A DNA stretch of 64,000 nt from Clitopilus passeckerianus. Taxonomy: Eukaryota; Basidiomycota; Agaricomycetes; Agaricales; Entolomataceae. Where the stretch lies: positions 1 to 64,000 of the forward strand of contig CALYLX010000096.1 of NCBI GenBank assembly GCA_944990035.1, in the 5' to 3' direction. Under the pieces are notes generated by a model. It was not told the DNA's origin. It searched no databases and was given only the letters and a program-made list of their open reading frames with translations. Numbering within the stretch: position 1 is the first letter of the stretch; the number at the start of each line of letters is the position of its first letter. A program made the position numbers and the translations under genes. This document shows positions 11,436 through 23,600 of this stretch, one piece after another.

Positions 11436-12705
11436 GATACACAGGTGCTTTCGCATTGTTTGCCGTATTAGTTTCTGCAAAATAAATATCTTCTGTTCAC
11501 CTCACTGAATGGTGTCAACTGTAATTGTGCGTCGGAAACCTCCCGCCTCCGAAGATGCCCAAAACCTGGGCCTGCCGATCGGCCCCTTCTATGCGTTTCA
11601 TACGTAACTTCGCATGCCCGCTAACCCCGGCAAACGTCCTTTGGGATTGATGTATACCAGCCGCTGAGGTTCTATAACCAGATAACCAGGAATTCGCTCA
11701 GCAAAATCAGGCGCTCTAATCGAAGCTTTGTATCATCCCTTAATTCCTTTGATATGCTTGATTTAAACAATCATCAGAGCGAGGACCTACTGATTTTTTA
11801 CATCCGCCAAGAAGTGTAGAAAAGACGGATCGTGCTGGTCTGATTATTATTAGGGCTTGGTAGCGATCAGAAACGCCTTGGACATGAACAAAATAAGGAG
11901 TGCGCTGTACAACGATGATGAAAAGGATGATTGTGGCTAGATAGCCATGCGAATCGCCGTCTTCTACCCGCCATTTGCATCCGAAAGCATTTTCTACCTC
12001 ACTCCAAGTGCGAAAATCGACCGAGAGGACGATGGTTTGGGGTAACACTTACCTTCAATGTCCTAAGGAGAGAATCCTATCTCTCGGCTTACTCGGCGTA
12101 GCGAAGAGCCAACCTAGCAAACCATCTGAAGTGCTTCACGGCGAGGAATTATAATTATAGCCACCCCTTCGAGTCTCTTCATCAAACCGGACTGAATTAA
12201 CTCATTGGAAGGACTATATCATGCTCCAAGTGAAGTCCTTCTATCTAAGCGCAAGTATTGAATACATTGAGTTATTAGCATGGGTACCCAGGTACGTCCG
12301 AGATGCGGGTCGGGAATGAATTCGACGAATACGGCCTAGGGTCTAGTTGAACGGTCACAATCGTCTGCCAATATCAGGAAGTGGACATCCTATCGGCACG
12401 CAGTCCGTCATATTTTGATTCGAGCGCCCGCCATACAATATCGTCTTCGGCGTAGACACTGCAACAATATGAGGGATTCTATTGCCAACTAACACTCGCT
12501 ACGAGTGCCGTGTTGAATGTGGAATGCATCATTCCACATAAGATTCGTTGTAATGGGTATCGAGAAACAAGGCGACTTGAATCCATTGGCAAGTGAAGAA
12601 TAACACAACCTAATGTCCTAAAATTCTACTTACAAAAAGTCGAAGAATGTACGCGTAACTGGAGAGAAGTGAAATAATTTATGAATCTAAACAACCGGAA
12701 TGTAT
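11436..12705. other. Intergenic between P450-2 and Des1
   Basis: The two flanking genes converge on this 1.3 kb stretch, so no promoter is expected. An open minus frame at 11740-12048 has no family resemblance. The only structure seen is a pair of adjacent hairpins at 12493-12539, listed separately. Confidence 0.4.
12493..12539. repeat. Two adjacent small hairpins
   Basis: CACTCG-CTA-CGAGTG at 12493-12507 is a 6-bp stem with a 3-nt loop. Ten bases later ATGTGGAATG-CAT-CATTCCACAT at 12517-12539 is a perfect 10-bp stem with a 3-nt loop. Both lie in non-coding DNA between convergent genes. They could act as a 3'-end or RNA structure, or be the remains of a small inverted-repeat element. Confidence 0.6.
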
Positions 12706-14515
12706 TTATTCTAGTGGCTTGCCCGACTGTTCAGCACCCGCAGCAGCGCGGCGTACTGCCCTACCCTTTTGTCCCGATAAAACAGGATGGCCCCTAAAAT
12801 GGTCGTCAATTGTTGACATCTAGGTATCAGGATCGATCATACCTTTGTCTTCCACAAATTGGCATCTGTTATAGTTCTCCCAAAGAGCCTCAAAACATGG
12901 CTTCTCCGAGGATACGTAATGGTCACCGAGGAAAGCTTTCAGGTGTTCTGTAGCCTCCTCTCCGTTATCTGGATCACATATCAGCAAATAAGTAGGAGAG
13001 CCTGAACAATTAACATACACCATGGAAGCTTAGGGAAGAACTAGAGACAAATTAACCATGAGGCCGACAAGGTAATGGAACACACATACGTGATGGATAA
13101 CATGGAAATGAGCCACATCATGAAGGAAGAAGCGACCTTGCCAGCCGAGAACTGGTCTGTCAACTGTCGCTGCGGCGCCCTCTGATGATTCCAGACACCT
13201 TCTCGGTAATGCGGAAGGATGGGATCGGTATGGTGCAAGTATGTGATCATGATGACTGTTCATGGATCATATGAGTATCATCTGTGTAATGTGGACAAGA
13301 TCAAACTCACACCAGTGGGTAACGCAGAGCCATGGAATGCCATAGTACTTGACGACTGATGCAGTACCAAAGACGTCGCACGCTAACTTGATACAGGCGA
13401 TGACCGACAGGATGCCAATGTTGGACATGATCACAGCATTTCGCTGCCCCTTGGTGAAGAGGATCGACGAAGCTGCCAAGATCGTTAGCGAAGCTCAATC
13501 AAAAGTCCGGTCTGACACCTACGATCAAAATGGTTCGTTCCTTTGGGATAGCTCGGCTGTCCGGAAACATTAAAGACTGGGCAAAGTCCGTCAGAAATAC
13601 AAAGATTCGGAAGCAACTACTGTGCTTACGGAGATATGCTGGGAACGCTAAGAGCTGCTGGCGAACTAGCATGTAGAGCGTGTAAATCGGAGTGTCTCCC
13701 AAGAGCTCGTCGTAGTCGAGTTCGGTTGCATGGTGGGCCTCCGGCAAGTTAAGATCGCTTCGGGTCTTGGGTACGTATACTTCGTCTCTCTCCATTGAAG
13801 CATGGTTGCAGTGGTGTCGGTGATGGGAGATCTTCCAGCTGAAGTATGGTGTAAACAGGATTGAATGGATCACCTTCATCAACCAAAAGTCAGTCAGAGA
13901 TGGACAGACGAGATCACCAAGACTTACGAATCCGATGGAATCATTCAGCGTTCTACTCTCGGAGAAAGCGCCATGTCCACACTGCAGGTGTACGTATCAA
14001 CGATCCATCTGTGGCGCCAGGTATCAAGTTACAGACCTCATGCCCAATAACCCATAGACCCGTGAAAATAAGACCTTGGAACCACCAACTACGGTGCACA
14101 TGGTCGTTAGAACACGTTGGGATCTTGCAGAGCGTGGATTATTACTTACTAAACTAGCCAAGCCGACCATCTGAACGTCTCTGCGAAGACTGGACCACAC
14201 AGACTGCGAACGGCGGAACTTCTGAAGTAGGGGTCGATGCGCAATGCAAAGGACCACGCCGTCCAGGCAAGCAAAATATCCCTGATGAGGTAGACTATAG
14301 CCCGGCCAGCATCTCTCTTGAACAGATGAGCTGGGATCGCATTTTTAATCTCTTTCAGGGTCCTTATGCAAGCAGTGAGCTAAGGGATCGTCCAGGGTGT
14401 TATTTTTCGCGTACCAAGGCAGGGGGGTGAACTCAGGGAGCTCATTTTCGTCGTATCTCTTTCTTGTGGCATTAGAATCTTCTGGCCGAGTGATAGTGGA
14501 AGAGAGGGAGGCCAT
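12706..14515 (-). pseudogene. Δ12-type fatty-acid desaturase (Des1), two frameshifts
   Basis: Des1 is a close paralog of Des2 (29630-31425) and belongs to the membrane di-iron acyl desaturases that act on oleoyl-type chains in the ER. The ATG at 14515 opens a short exon ending E-F-T-P-L-P-W. Later exons carry His box 1 (HECGH, followed by G-A-F-S-E-S), box 2 (HHRHH) and box 3 (H-F-H-V-I-H-H). Most junctions match Des2 exactly, including the P-W-Y donor shared with its P-F-Y. Two single-base deletions break it. One G is missing from the G run at 13178-13180 (W-N-H-Q-R to G-A-A-A-T-V-D), just before box 3. One A is missing from the A run at 12767-12770, in the tail F-Y-R-D to K-G-R-A-V-R-R. Without repair the protein lacks box 3 and cannot bind the di-iron centre. 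The original-frame stop is TAA 12706-12708; the shifted frame ends at 12711. It is either the decaying arm of an inverted duplication or carries assembly errors. Confidence 0.82.
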
Positions 14516-15891
14516 GTCGGAGGACGGTCGAGCAAGGGGCGGGGTAGATAATTTAAGCACTCCGTTTTATACACCAGAAGCTAACTATGCGGTGCATTCT
14601 TAAGCCCAGTCGAAGACCAGCCATTGGAGCACATAGTCCATCAACGAAATATGGGTCAAGGAGTGATAGCCTCCATAATCTTCCGAAAGGTAATATCTTG
14701 ATTGATCCTAGCTCGTGCAACCCAGACCTTTCTGGTAAAACGTTTACCGGACACGATGCCATCGCAGGTGCATGTCATGGTCTTGGTCTGCGGAAAAGTT
14801 GGATGAGGATCACGTGTGTGACCTCCGTTCCATGTTCCATCATGATGCGGACATGCATGCTTTGCTCGGACTCCTGGGTGTTGGTCACATTTTTCCCGAT
14901 AATCCCAGAAAAACACTGTCATCAGTATCGGGGCCTTTTCTCTTTAGAAAGATCTACCCTAGCCGATAAAAGTGACCATATTTTCCCAGAAGCTCATGCG
15001 GCAGCGGAATATCCCTGCCTCTCGTATCTGTGCAGGACCAGACTCGTCCGATTAGTCGCATTCGATGATTGGATTTCTTGTATCAAAAATCTATCCACCG
15101 CAGTTCATCCGTCAGACACGAGACAGATTTTTGTGTTCAGTGTGGCAAGACCTACCCAGGTCAAGAATGTGACCGAGAATTGGCAGATCACACTCAGCGT
15201 ACTCCTCATCGGAGGGTATCCCATTGCGGTGATCATCGGAGCGCAGGGGTGGGTTCACTTGTGATACTTTGGCACGGAAGGAAACCGAACCGGCTTGTAT
15301 CATCTATTCATAAATTCAACACGTCATATCGGACACTCACTAAACGTCTGATTGTTTTATCTCACAATGTTGAACCCCTGCTAATCCTGCTAATAACCCT
15401 CCAGGCCGCCATCAGCAATCTTTTATGCCATGCATGCGCCATCAAGAAGGAAGCAATAGTATAGGCCTGGTGGCGACGCCAATCACTCTGGAAGCATGGT
15501 ATGAGTGGATACCATCTCAGAATGTAGGCGAACTGGTTAGTTGGCTATGGTCGGTACATCTGAGAAGGGGGACCTGAAGGGGCTTGGAGATATTCACTTG
15601 AAGCGAGATTTCATCGCGGCCACGCGAGCGGCGAAACTTTGAACGCCTGTGAGAGTTTGCTGTTGCACAAGTTCAATAACTTCCCACCTCCGAGTCAGAC
15701 TGAATACTGCCGAGCAGCATGGTTAGGAACCGATGGGCCAACCTGAGCTAACATCTCTTCAACACGCAAGGCCATTTTTTCAAATTCAGGAGGTTTGGTG
15801 GGATAATCTTACGCCGACGAAGAACAATGGAAAATAACGCGAGGTGCTGAGGTTTGTGAATTGTATGACAGTAATCTACCGAAAAGACCGT
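14516..15891. other. Region between Des1 and P450-3
   Basis: This holds the Des1 promoter. A plus-strand ATG frame at 14587-15264 (225 codons) is the longest unassigned frame here. It contains hydrophobic runs (I-M-M-R-T-C-M-L-C and L-S-V-L-L-I-G-G-Y) that faintly recall DUF6533-type membrane proteins, but it has no family signature and may be a decayed copy or chance. Nothing else was recognised. Confidence 0.3.
14565..14571 (-). promoter_or_regulatory. TATA box of Des1
   Basis: TATAAAA on the minus strand lies about 50 bp before the Des1 ATG. The paralog Des2 has the same heptamer 80 bp before its ATG, which supports both. Confidence 0.5.
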
Positions 15892-18193
15892 TCATACCCT
15901 CTCCTTGAGCACAACGTTCAACTCCCCACGTGTGCTCACGAAATAATCCCCAAGCTCCCGCTGCCACCTGGTCAAACCATTTGTGCCCACGTTCTGTACT
16001 TCGTTCTCATAACCGGGAGCGAACGAGACCTCAAATCGCCGAATGATTGCTGCAGCCACCATCATCATTTCCCGCCTAGCCAAAGCGCGTCCAACGCAGT
16101 TAGCAGAGCCATACGAGAATGGGATGAACGCGTTCGTGTTGTGGACCAAGGGTTCTCCTTTCAACTCTGGCGCATCTGATTGAAACGCAACCCTAGTTAG
16201 CGATCGGCAGACTTGACATTTAATGCTTAAAAGCCTACCTGAGCTCGTCGGTAACCACCTCTCAGGGACGAAGTCGTCTGTCTTTGGAGAGAAATACGCC
16301 GGATTCCGGTGAATAGAGTAAGGTGGAACATAGATCTGCGTTCCCTCAGGTATGTATCTATTAGGACACAGCAATTAATCAAGGGAGGATTATGATCAGC
16401 GACGATGATCAATAGCAATGAGAATCGACAGCTTACCGCCCTCCTAGCATTCTGCCTCCACTGCCACAAGGAACCTCTCTGGGACCACTAGTCGGGGAAG
16501 GGGGAAGCAGCCTCAATGTCTCATTACTACACCGAGGTTGGTTCATCAGTGCACATCTAGACTTGATGTAGAGGAAAGGCTTACAGGCAGGCAGTGAGGT
16601 AGACCAACTTTCCATGCCGACTAGAGTCCAAGGCAACCGCATCATCTTCATCCTTCGGGTAGACGGCGTCGATCTCGGCTTGCAGCTTCTTGTACTTCTC
16701 GGGGTGCGCGAGAAGGAGATAGAAGAAGGACGAGATGCCAGTAGCTGTTGTATCTGAGCCGGCAATCATGGCAAGCAAACCATCTGCGACAACATTTGAC
16801 ATGGGTGGAGGTGTCGCTTCCACTCCGGCTTCGTCTGACTGTAGGCGAGTTGAGATAAGGATGATGACGAAACATCGGTAGTGGACTAACGAGGTGATAC
16901 CAAAGGTCCTTGACTTGTGCTCCTCGCTTGACTCTGCTTGAGCTAGATTCAATAGCGAATTTGCGGAGGCTCAGAATGTGCTTCGTCAGGAATGGAAGTT
17001 TCATGAGGGTTGGCGCAGCCCAAGATATATGACACAACATTGCAAGTGCGCTATAGGCATCATTGTTAGCCTGAGTAAAGGTTAGATCGCACGAAGGTGA
17101 GACCTACATAGCGAACTTTTCAAACATTTCCCGAATCCCGGTCCTATCTTCACCGGCTTGCATCAGCTCAAAACCTCCTCCAAAGCTAAGTTGGGAGTCA
17201 GACAGCATGTACACGACGCAGGCAGTGAGATGCACATACCATAAGTCACCCATGAAATCCATCGAGAACCAGCTGAACCACAGGGATATGTCGACTTGTC
17301 CCTTGCCACCCTTTGCAGCATCCTCTTTGCTAACCTTCAATAGACCTTCGGTCAATCCGATGACCCTCTTTTTCAGTGCAACTTCGTGTTCAGCCAAGCT
17401 TTCAGACGTGAATGCACGTTGCCAGAGCCTCCTCCTTTCAGCGTGTTTCTCCCCAGTCAGGGCGAGGAGATTACCAGGAGCACGTGGATCGCGGCGGCCA
17501 TCATAGTCTACATACAAGGAGATCAGCGTGAGGGCAAGGAATACAAGACATATGGCAAACATACATCGGCCCTTCTCCAAACCACCCTGACCGAGAACTG
17601 CAAGCCCAACATCAATGTCCGCTACTGATAACTCATTTGGCCCTGTAGAATTTAGGTTAACATCATGGGAATGCAGAACAAACAGATGACAGACCAACTC
17701 GAACGATAGGACCGTACTTATCGTGCAACTCCTTGTTGTTGACGCAGTACTTTCCAGTACTTTGCACGTATATACTCCAGAGTTGGGTAACCTGTTCAGA
17801 TCGTTAGAGTCGAATAAGCGCAGGAAGTTTACAAGTATCGTACCTTATTCGCGCTGGGGCCTGGAAAGCTTGCCAAAGGATGAAGAGGTGACAGGCGATA
17901 TGCAACTATGGAACCACAAAGCGCAAGATGGAAAGTTGCGTAGGCTTTCAAGACCGTTTCCAGGCCGATGGACCCCAGAGAGGTCGAGAGCAGCAGCACA
18001 ACTGCTGGTTCCAGGAAAACAACAGCACCCAGCAGAGCAGGGCTTTTGGCTCGAAGTGTCGGTAGAGCAAGTGGGTAGCCTGTGGAGATTGGACTGTCAT
18101 TTCTCGAGATCAAGAAGTAGGAATGTTCCTTGTACTTACCACTCCTGCGCCGAGGAAATGCCAGAGGCCAGTCGAGGATGATGTCGACGACAT
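15892..18193 (-). pseudogene. Cytochrome P450 (P450-3), N-terminal frameshift
   Basis: P450-3 is a paralog of P450-4 (25465-27785), with the same exon pattern. The ATG at 18193 gives MSSTSSSTGLWHFLGAGV, then an intron, then A-T-H-L-L-Y-R-H-F-E-P-K. One C is missing from the C run at 18040-18042, which shifts the frame before L-L-G-A-V-V-F-L-E-P and the rest of the membrane anchor. From there every exon joins: the hinge R-L-S-P-L-H-P-L-A-S-F-P-G-P, the C-helix R-R-R-L-W-Q-R-A-F, a canonical I-helix AGSDTT, the K-helix NETLR, P-E-R-W, and the haem loop FSYGSANCVG with the Cys ligand (Ala in place of the common Arg, as in P450-4). The end is L-K-E-R-V and TGA 15892-15894. The catalytic domain is complete, so a single restored base would give a full-length enzyme. 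It lies next to Des1 in the same orientation. Confidence 0.82.
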
Positions 18194-19141
18194 GGCTCGA
18201 GGTTAAACGTGGTCCTTCATGACGGAAGGAGTAACCATGCTTTTAAGGCGATGTTTTCGAGATCGTTGATGGAGCTGCCTTTCCCATCTGCCACACTCGG
18301 GAATCAAGGAGCCGAACTTGTGTGGGCAACAAGCACACAGTAATGGGTGGCGGAGAAGCTTATGTGCTAACCCTCTTTCCAGAGCTTTCCAATAACATTA
18401 AGCTCATTGGCGTTTTTGTAAAGACCGAACATCAGAGTTCGCGTTTTGTCGGCAGTTGCATGACCATGCTCGGTTTTGGCCCCGGTTGAACCTGATACGA
18501 GAGGAAATTTCAGAAAATAGCCAAAGCTTCAACACATGAAGCTCACATGAGTTACCGCATTTTAAGGCTGAATAAATATTTCCAGAAGCTTGTCGTTGCA
18601 AATTACAAGTGATGAGAGGTAATCCATGCCCAATTTTGAGTTCAAGCTCAAGCCTCGGATGATTCGGGAACTTCCTCCGAGATGGCACGTGGCTTTTTCT
18701 ATTTGTGTATGTCTTAATCTGAGGCTCCTGGTCCTGCGATCTTCCATCGCCAAGTTTCGAAACAACGCAACAGTGGTCAACTCTGAACCACATCGTCGTT
18801 TCCAGGCATCTTGAAGCAATCATTGATTAGGACAATATGGAGCTTGTTTTGCTCGTTACTCAGGCTGCACGGTGCGCTGATACGGCGGCAAGGTGAAAGA
18901 TCGGTTGTTAGCAGTTGCTACCAAGACGCTACCCGCGGGGCTTTCAATTTCACTGGTCCTCGAAGCCTCGGCACTATGTTGCAGTGTGGTTGAACGAGAT
19001 TCTCTCCAGCGGAAGAGGAAATATCATGATCTTCTTAAGCGCCACCCCCGGGTACAGTTGCCGGTATAAGATTATCCGACTCCTGGTCTGGGAAGCAACC
19101 TCATCTTGACCCAGCCGCCCTAATCGTTCCTATCAACCACC
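18194..19141. other. Divergent promoter region, P450-3 / cyclase gene
   Basis: About 950 bp separate the starts of P450-3 (minus) and the cyclase-family gene (plus). The frames seen here are short and uninformative. A TATA-like element for the cyclase gene is listed separately. This bidirectional promoter could co-regulate the two genes. Confidence 0.4.
19065..19070 (+). promoter_or_regulatory. TATA-like box of the cyclase gene
   Basis: TATAAG lies 77 bp before the ATG at 19142, a usual distance for a fungal TATA element. Positional inference. Confidence 0.35.
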
Positions 19142-20639
19142 ATGTCCACCAAGTTGCCCACCTTCGACGAGCTACCTAACTTCAAGAACCGCACTGGCTG
19201 TGCTTGGGGTGTCTGGCCCGACGACGATGAACTTGGAACCGTCAACTTGCTCACTGAGGAGCTCGTCGCTCAGACCGCAAAGGAGGAGATCCGGTAGGTT
19301 TTTCATCATCCCAGTCGTGGCTAATCGTGCTTATCAACTCCTTTAGTACTGGAAAGGCCTTCTCATTGAACTGGCCCGCCAACTTCCCCGAGCATGTGAG
19401 TGGGCCTTGTTGCCTCTATTCAAGATCAAGTCCCTGACTTTGCCGTCACCAGCCCATGTTCCACCGCAAGACACCTGAAGTCTCACAGAAGGTTAAGATT
19501 GAAGGTCTTCTTACTCTCCGTGATGACGATCTCCATGTGGTAAGACGATTTGCTGCTGGTCGTATCTAGGTCTCCTCACCATCACCCCAGAACACTCAAT
19601 CTGGAACCCAATGGGATGGAATGCGTCACTTTGGTCTCCTCGAGCATGGTGTCTACTACAAAGGGTATTGAATTTGTCATCATACCGCCTAAGCGCTCAG
19701 CTAACATCGTTCGTCTCTAGCATTCCCGCCGACTCTCTCCCTCTCGGGAGGCACGCTATGCCCGACCCCAACAATATCGACCCCAGCCTTACCAAGCTCG
19801 GTATCCAAAGTATGTCTTCCAGCTAGAGTTTCCGTTCATAATCTTACCTATCGAATAGATTGGGCCAAGCATGGAATTGTCGGCCGTGGGGTCCTCCTCG
19901 ATCTTGTATCCTACTACGAGGCCAAGGAAGGCAAACTTCCCTATGATCCCTTCACCTCGCACGCCATCAGCGCAGAGGAACTCAAGAAGGTTGCAGAGTA
20001 CCAAGGCACCACTTTCAAGACTGGTGATATCCTCTTGTTGAGGGTTGGCTTCATCAAGAGGTACATGCAGCAAACGACTGCCGAGGAAAGACAGGCTCTT
20101 GGGTCAAAGGACGAGACCTTGTAAGTTCGCTGAACCTGGTTTCTGTTGCCCTTGTTAATCATTCCGCGCAGCGCTGGTATTGAACGTAGTGAAGACATGA
20201 AGAGATTCCTCTGGTATGTTTCTCGCCTCTCGAGTTGCCAGCCCAAACTGAAATAGGTCCTTGCTAGGGACAACCACTTCGCCGCTATTGGCTCTGACCA
20301 ACCCGCTCTGGAATGTTGGCCGAGCCCAGATCCCTTCGGCCAACCATACATGCACGAGGTAAGCCGTCGGTCCTGGCCTACGCTTTGCTCCAGACCTGAC
20401 TGTGTGTTGGTAGACTCTTCTCGGCTTATGGGGTATGCCCATTGGTGAATTCTTCGATCTCGAGGAGCTTTCTAAACATTGTGCCGAGACTAAGAGATAT
20501 ACTTTCTATTTCTCCTCTTGGCCCCTTCCGATGTACGTTCCAATTAGCGTTGCACAACGTGTGACCGAACCTAATACCCTCGTTTCTCTACAGTATTGGA
20601 GGATGTGCCAGCCCCGCAAATGCTGCCGCCACTTTCTAA
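19142..20639 (+). CDS. Cyclase-family (kynurenine-formamidase-like fold) hydrolase
   Basis: This is a member of the 'putative cyclase' family (Pfam PF04199), metal-dependent hydrolases/lyases related to KynB formamidase. The ATG at 19142 starts MSTKLPTFDELPNFKNRTG, followed by W-G-V-W-P-D-D-D-E-L-G-T-V-N-L, the usual fungal N-terminal block. The metal-site region is S-G-T-Q-W-D-G-M-R-H-F-G. Later come D-I-L-L-L-R-V-G-F, D-N-H-F-A-A-I-G-S-D and H-E-T-L-L-G-L-W-G-M-P-I-G-E-F-F-D. The protein ends C-A-S-P-A-N-A-A-A-T-F at TAA 20637-20639. About nine introns of 45-70 bp all join in frame, including the last one (CCGAT to TATTGG). No defect was seen, and the encoded protein is close to the usual 330-residue length. 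Relatives occur both in primary metabolism and in natural-product loci, so the substrate cannot be read from the sequence. It is the only intact gene between the two desaturase/P450 arms. Confidence 0.88.
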
Positions 20640-23600
20640 GCAGAAAAGGAGAAACCTCGTTATCTTTATGTCTAATTAAACTTGGAATACTCTGTCTTAT
20701 GCAAAATTATTATGGAAATGATTTACCAACTTTTCAGGATAGCGCGAATCGACACAGCATTCCACCTCCGGGTGTCGGCAGGTTACCCTACTCCGCATGA
20801 AGGCCGACGAGTACTTACCCCAGGACTAACTCAGGACTGAGTGAGATACGAGGATAGAGCGAGCATCTCACTTCAAATTTACCAAAAACGGAGATGTAGC
20901 AGACCGCAGCTGCGAGTATGAACCCCTTTTCAGCTGAAGTCCAGGTTGTGCACGCGAGGTCAATATGACAAACGTTTGTTGGAAAGTCTAAAGAGCTTCT
21001 TCGAAAGCTGCACACTATCCCGACCTTTGGTTCTCGGTCGTGAAGTAGAGATATAAAAAGTTATATCAGTTCGTGGGTTCCCATCCTAGATGGTAGCTCC
21101 CACGACACTTGATGACACAAGAATTGGTCTCCAGGTAATTTTATCCTTCATGGGCCGACTACACTGAGAAAAAATGACAACGAAGTCAGCTGATCCGACG
21201 GCATGGCAGGAGAAGCTTAAAGTTAAAGACCCTAGTATTTATCAGAGCCGAAGGATGAATCTGAGGGTCCTGTGACCCAAGTCTACAGAACTCTAACTTC
21301 CTCGAATGTATTGAAAGGACTTCGCGACCTTGCGCGTACATTTATGATTTGCCCTGACGACCTACGATATTTTCCATCCGTGCGATCCAGAGTTGAATCG
21401 TTCACAGCCAGCAAATTCTATCATGTCCACACCGCCCAAAAGCAGTTACATACTCAACGGCTTTTATGGGCTCTGTTCGAGCTGTTCAGAGAGAAATAAC
21501 CTGGCTGCAGAGCAAGAATACCTCCAGAGAGTGGAGAAGTTCAGCTTCGGTCGAGGTGTTATTGAAGGCGTTGCTACCTCTTCCGGGATTGGCGGCTGCA
21601 TTCAGGATATTAGGCGAGATAACCTTGACTATGAGAGCTCATCCTGGTGGGAGTGCCGACTCGGAGGCAGGTACAGGACAGGTACACGCCCAGAGAAAAT
21701 CTAATCAGCATAGATTATGGTTCCGGCGGTTGCGCTCTTTATCCACCCGTACCGGTAGAAAAGCGTGGGACTTGGCTGGACTCAGATGGGCTTCTCAGCG
21801 TAATAGTAGTAAGTAACGCCTTTGCCTAATTATTCTACGAGCTTAAGAGGTCGTGGCCCCGAAAGCGGGATGGCGCACCAACGCGTCAGTCACGGGACTC
21901 ACGTGATTACGCAAATACCAAACGGAGATCTTGCCGGTTCGGCACTGACTGAGGACAGCTCGCCTAAAGCAACAGATCTAAAACCATCGTCAATGTCCAG
22001 CAGTACCTCAGTACTCAGGTCCTACAGCAATTACTGTCATTTCTCTCTGTCATAACATCAGAGAATGCTTCTCTGGAGTCGAGAACACCGGGTTTGACCT
22101 CACATATGCTCACTTCCTTTTGAGTGGCTCGGATAAACAACCCCTACCTACTTTCGTAACCCTGCCGAGCGGCTCAAAGCAAGCTTCAGAAAACCGCCAT
22201 ATGGCTGATTATCCCACACCTGCCTTGGTAAAAGAGTAATTCAATGGACCTACAAGACATTGGGCCCATTTGCTTCCGCGCGTGAACCCTTTGAGGCGCA
22301 AGGTCATTCAACTCTTGAAGGCCCTTTTGGTCCTAGACTACAACGGAGATGGCTTACGCCACAGTGTCTAAGGACGTGCTTCTGAATTCAGTACCCATTG
22401 GTTGGCACCAAAGTACCTAATTCTACTAATCGTCTTCCACCGCCACCTTTGACTGAGCGCCCACTGCTCGAACAGGAACAAACAGCTGATGTTAGTTATA
22501 CGATGCTTGTCCGGACTCCGACTAGGACTGTGAGTCCAGTCCGGCGCCACTCGATAGGGACAAGATACACGTTTCGAGGACGCTTCCGAAAACATGTTTA
22601 GGCGGAGGATGGGAAAGAATATGGACCTACATCCGGCGGCAGGTCGGGACGCCAACGAGTTTAGAGAGTGTCACCTTGGTTATGTCTCTTCGCCGCAGGC
22701 TGGACTTCAATGGAAATTCTGGAATCCTCGATTCCGTCGGCCCAAATAACCGACGACGCAGCGACGTCGACTAAGCCTTCACTCCGCGTAATGTGTTCCA
22801 GTTATCGGGTCAGCTCATGACATTCGGAATCTGATGGCTACGATATTTTTGGGAGAGGAGTCTAGTTTCTCAGCGAGATTATGTGACTAGAAGTGCCCGC
22901 TATTGTGATTCCCATGAAAATGAATGGAACCGAATGCTGTGCATCGTCTTTTACTCGACGACAATGATCTTCGTGATCTAGAGCAGTGTATTTCGCATGT
23001 TCAAAGCATTGGGAAGCAATGGGATGTAATCTCAACGGTTCTTGGGGCTTACGGACATCTGCTGGAGCCAGTAGACTTTGTAGGGTCTCTTGCCTCGTGC
23101 TGATAAGTAATCTTACCTGGGTGTCAAGAAAAAGCCGCAGAAGTGTGGGCCGATCAGGAAGTCTCCCTTTTGACTGACCGTGGCAGGCTACTAGACCATC
23201 GACCTCCGGTATTGTGTTGCGTGACACACGACTACACCTGTCAGAGAAGCCTGTCAAATATCTTCACCGTGATAGCAGTCGGTACACGAGCAAACGCACT
23301 CCGAGCCCAAAATTTGTGCAACATGATGGATACGGAAAGACGGACATCTCAACGGGGTGCTCACCTAAACCTATCAGAAGGTAAAAATATGTTTGTATCC
23401 AGGTTGTGAGAGGACCACTGACCTGTGGTACTCATCCTCAATACATACGGGTTTAGGACTGAAGCCATAATTATCTCCATCAGGAGCACTTTGAAGCTTA
23501 ATTATGCCTTGAAACCGACGTGACTGAGATGGGGGTTCAGAAATCACTCTAATTCTGTATTCAATCTTCTATTGAAATTCGGACCTGCATAATCTCAATC

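Noticed and set aside
14587..15264. 225-codon ATG frame on the plus strand upstream of Des1
   Set aside because: Composition is only weakly protein-like, no family signature, no compatible introns, and it overlaps the Des1 promoter region; noted as a possible remnant only.
22862..23257. 131-codon minus-strand frame in the gene-poor centre
   Set aside because: No recognisable motif in any of the three frames and no joining exons on either side.
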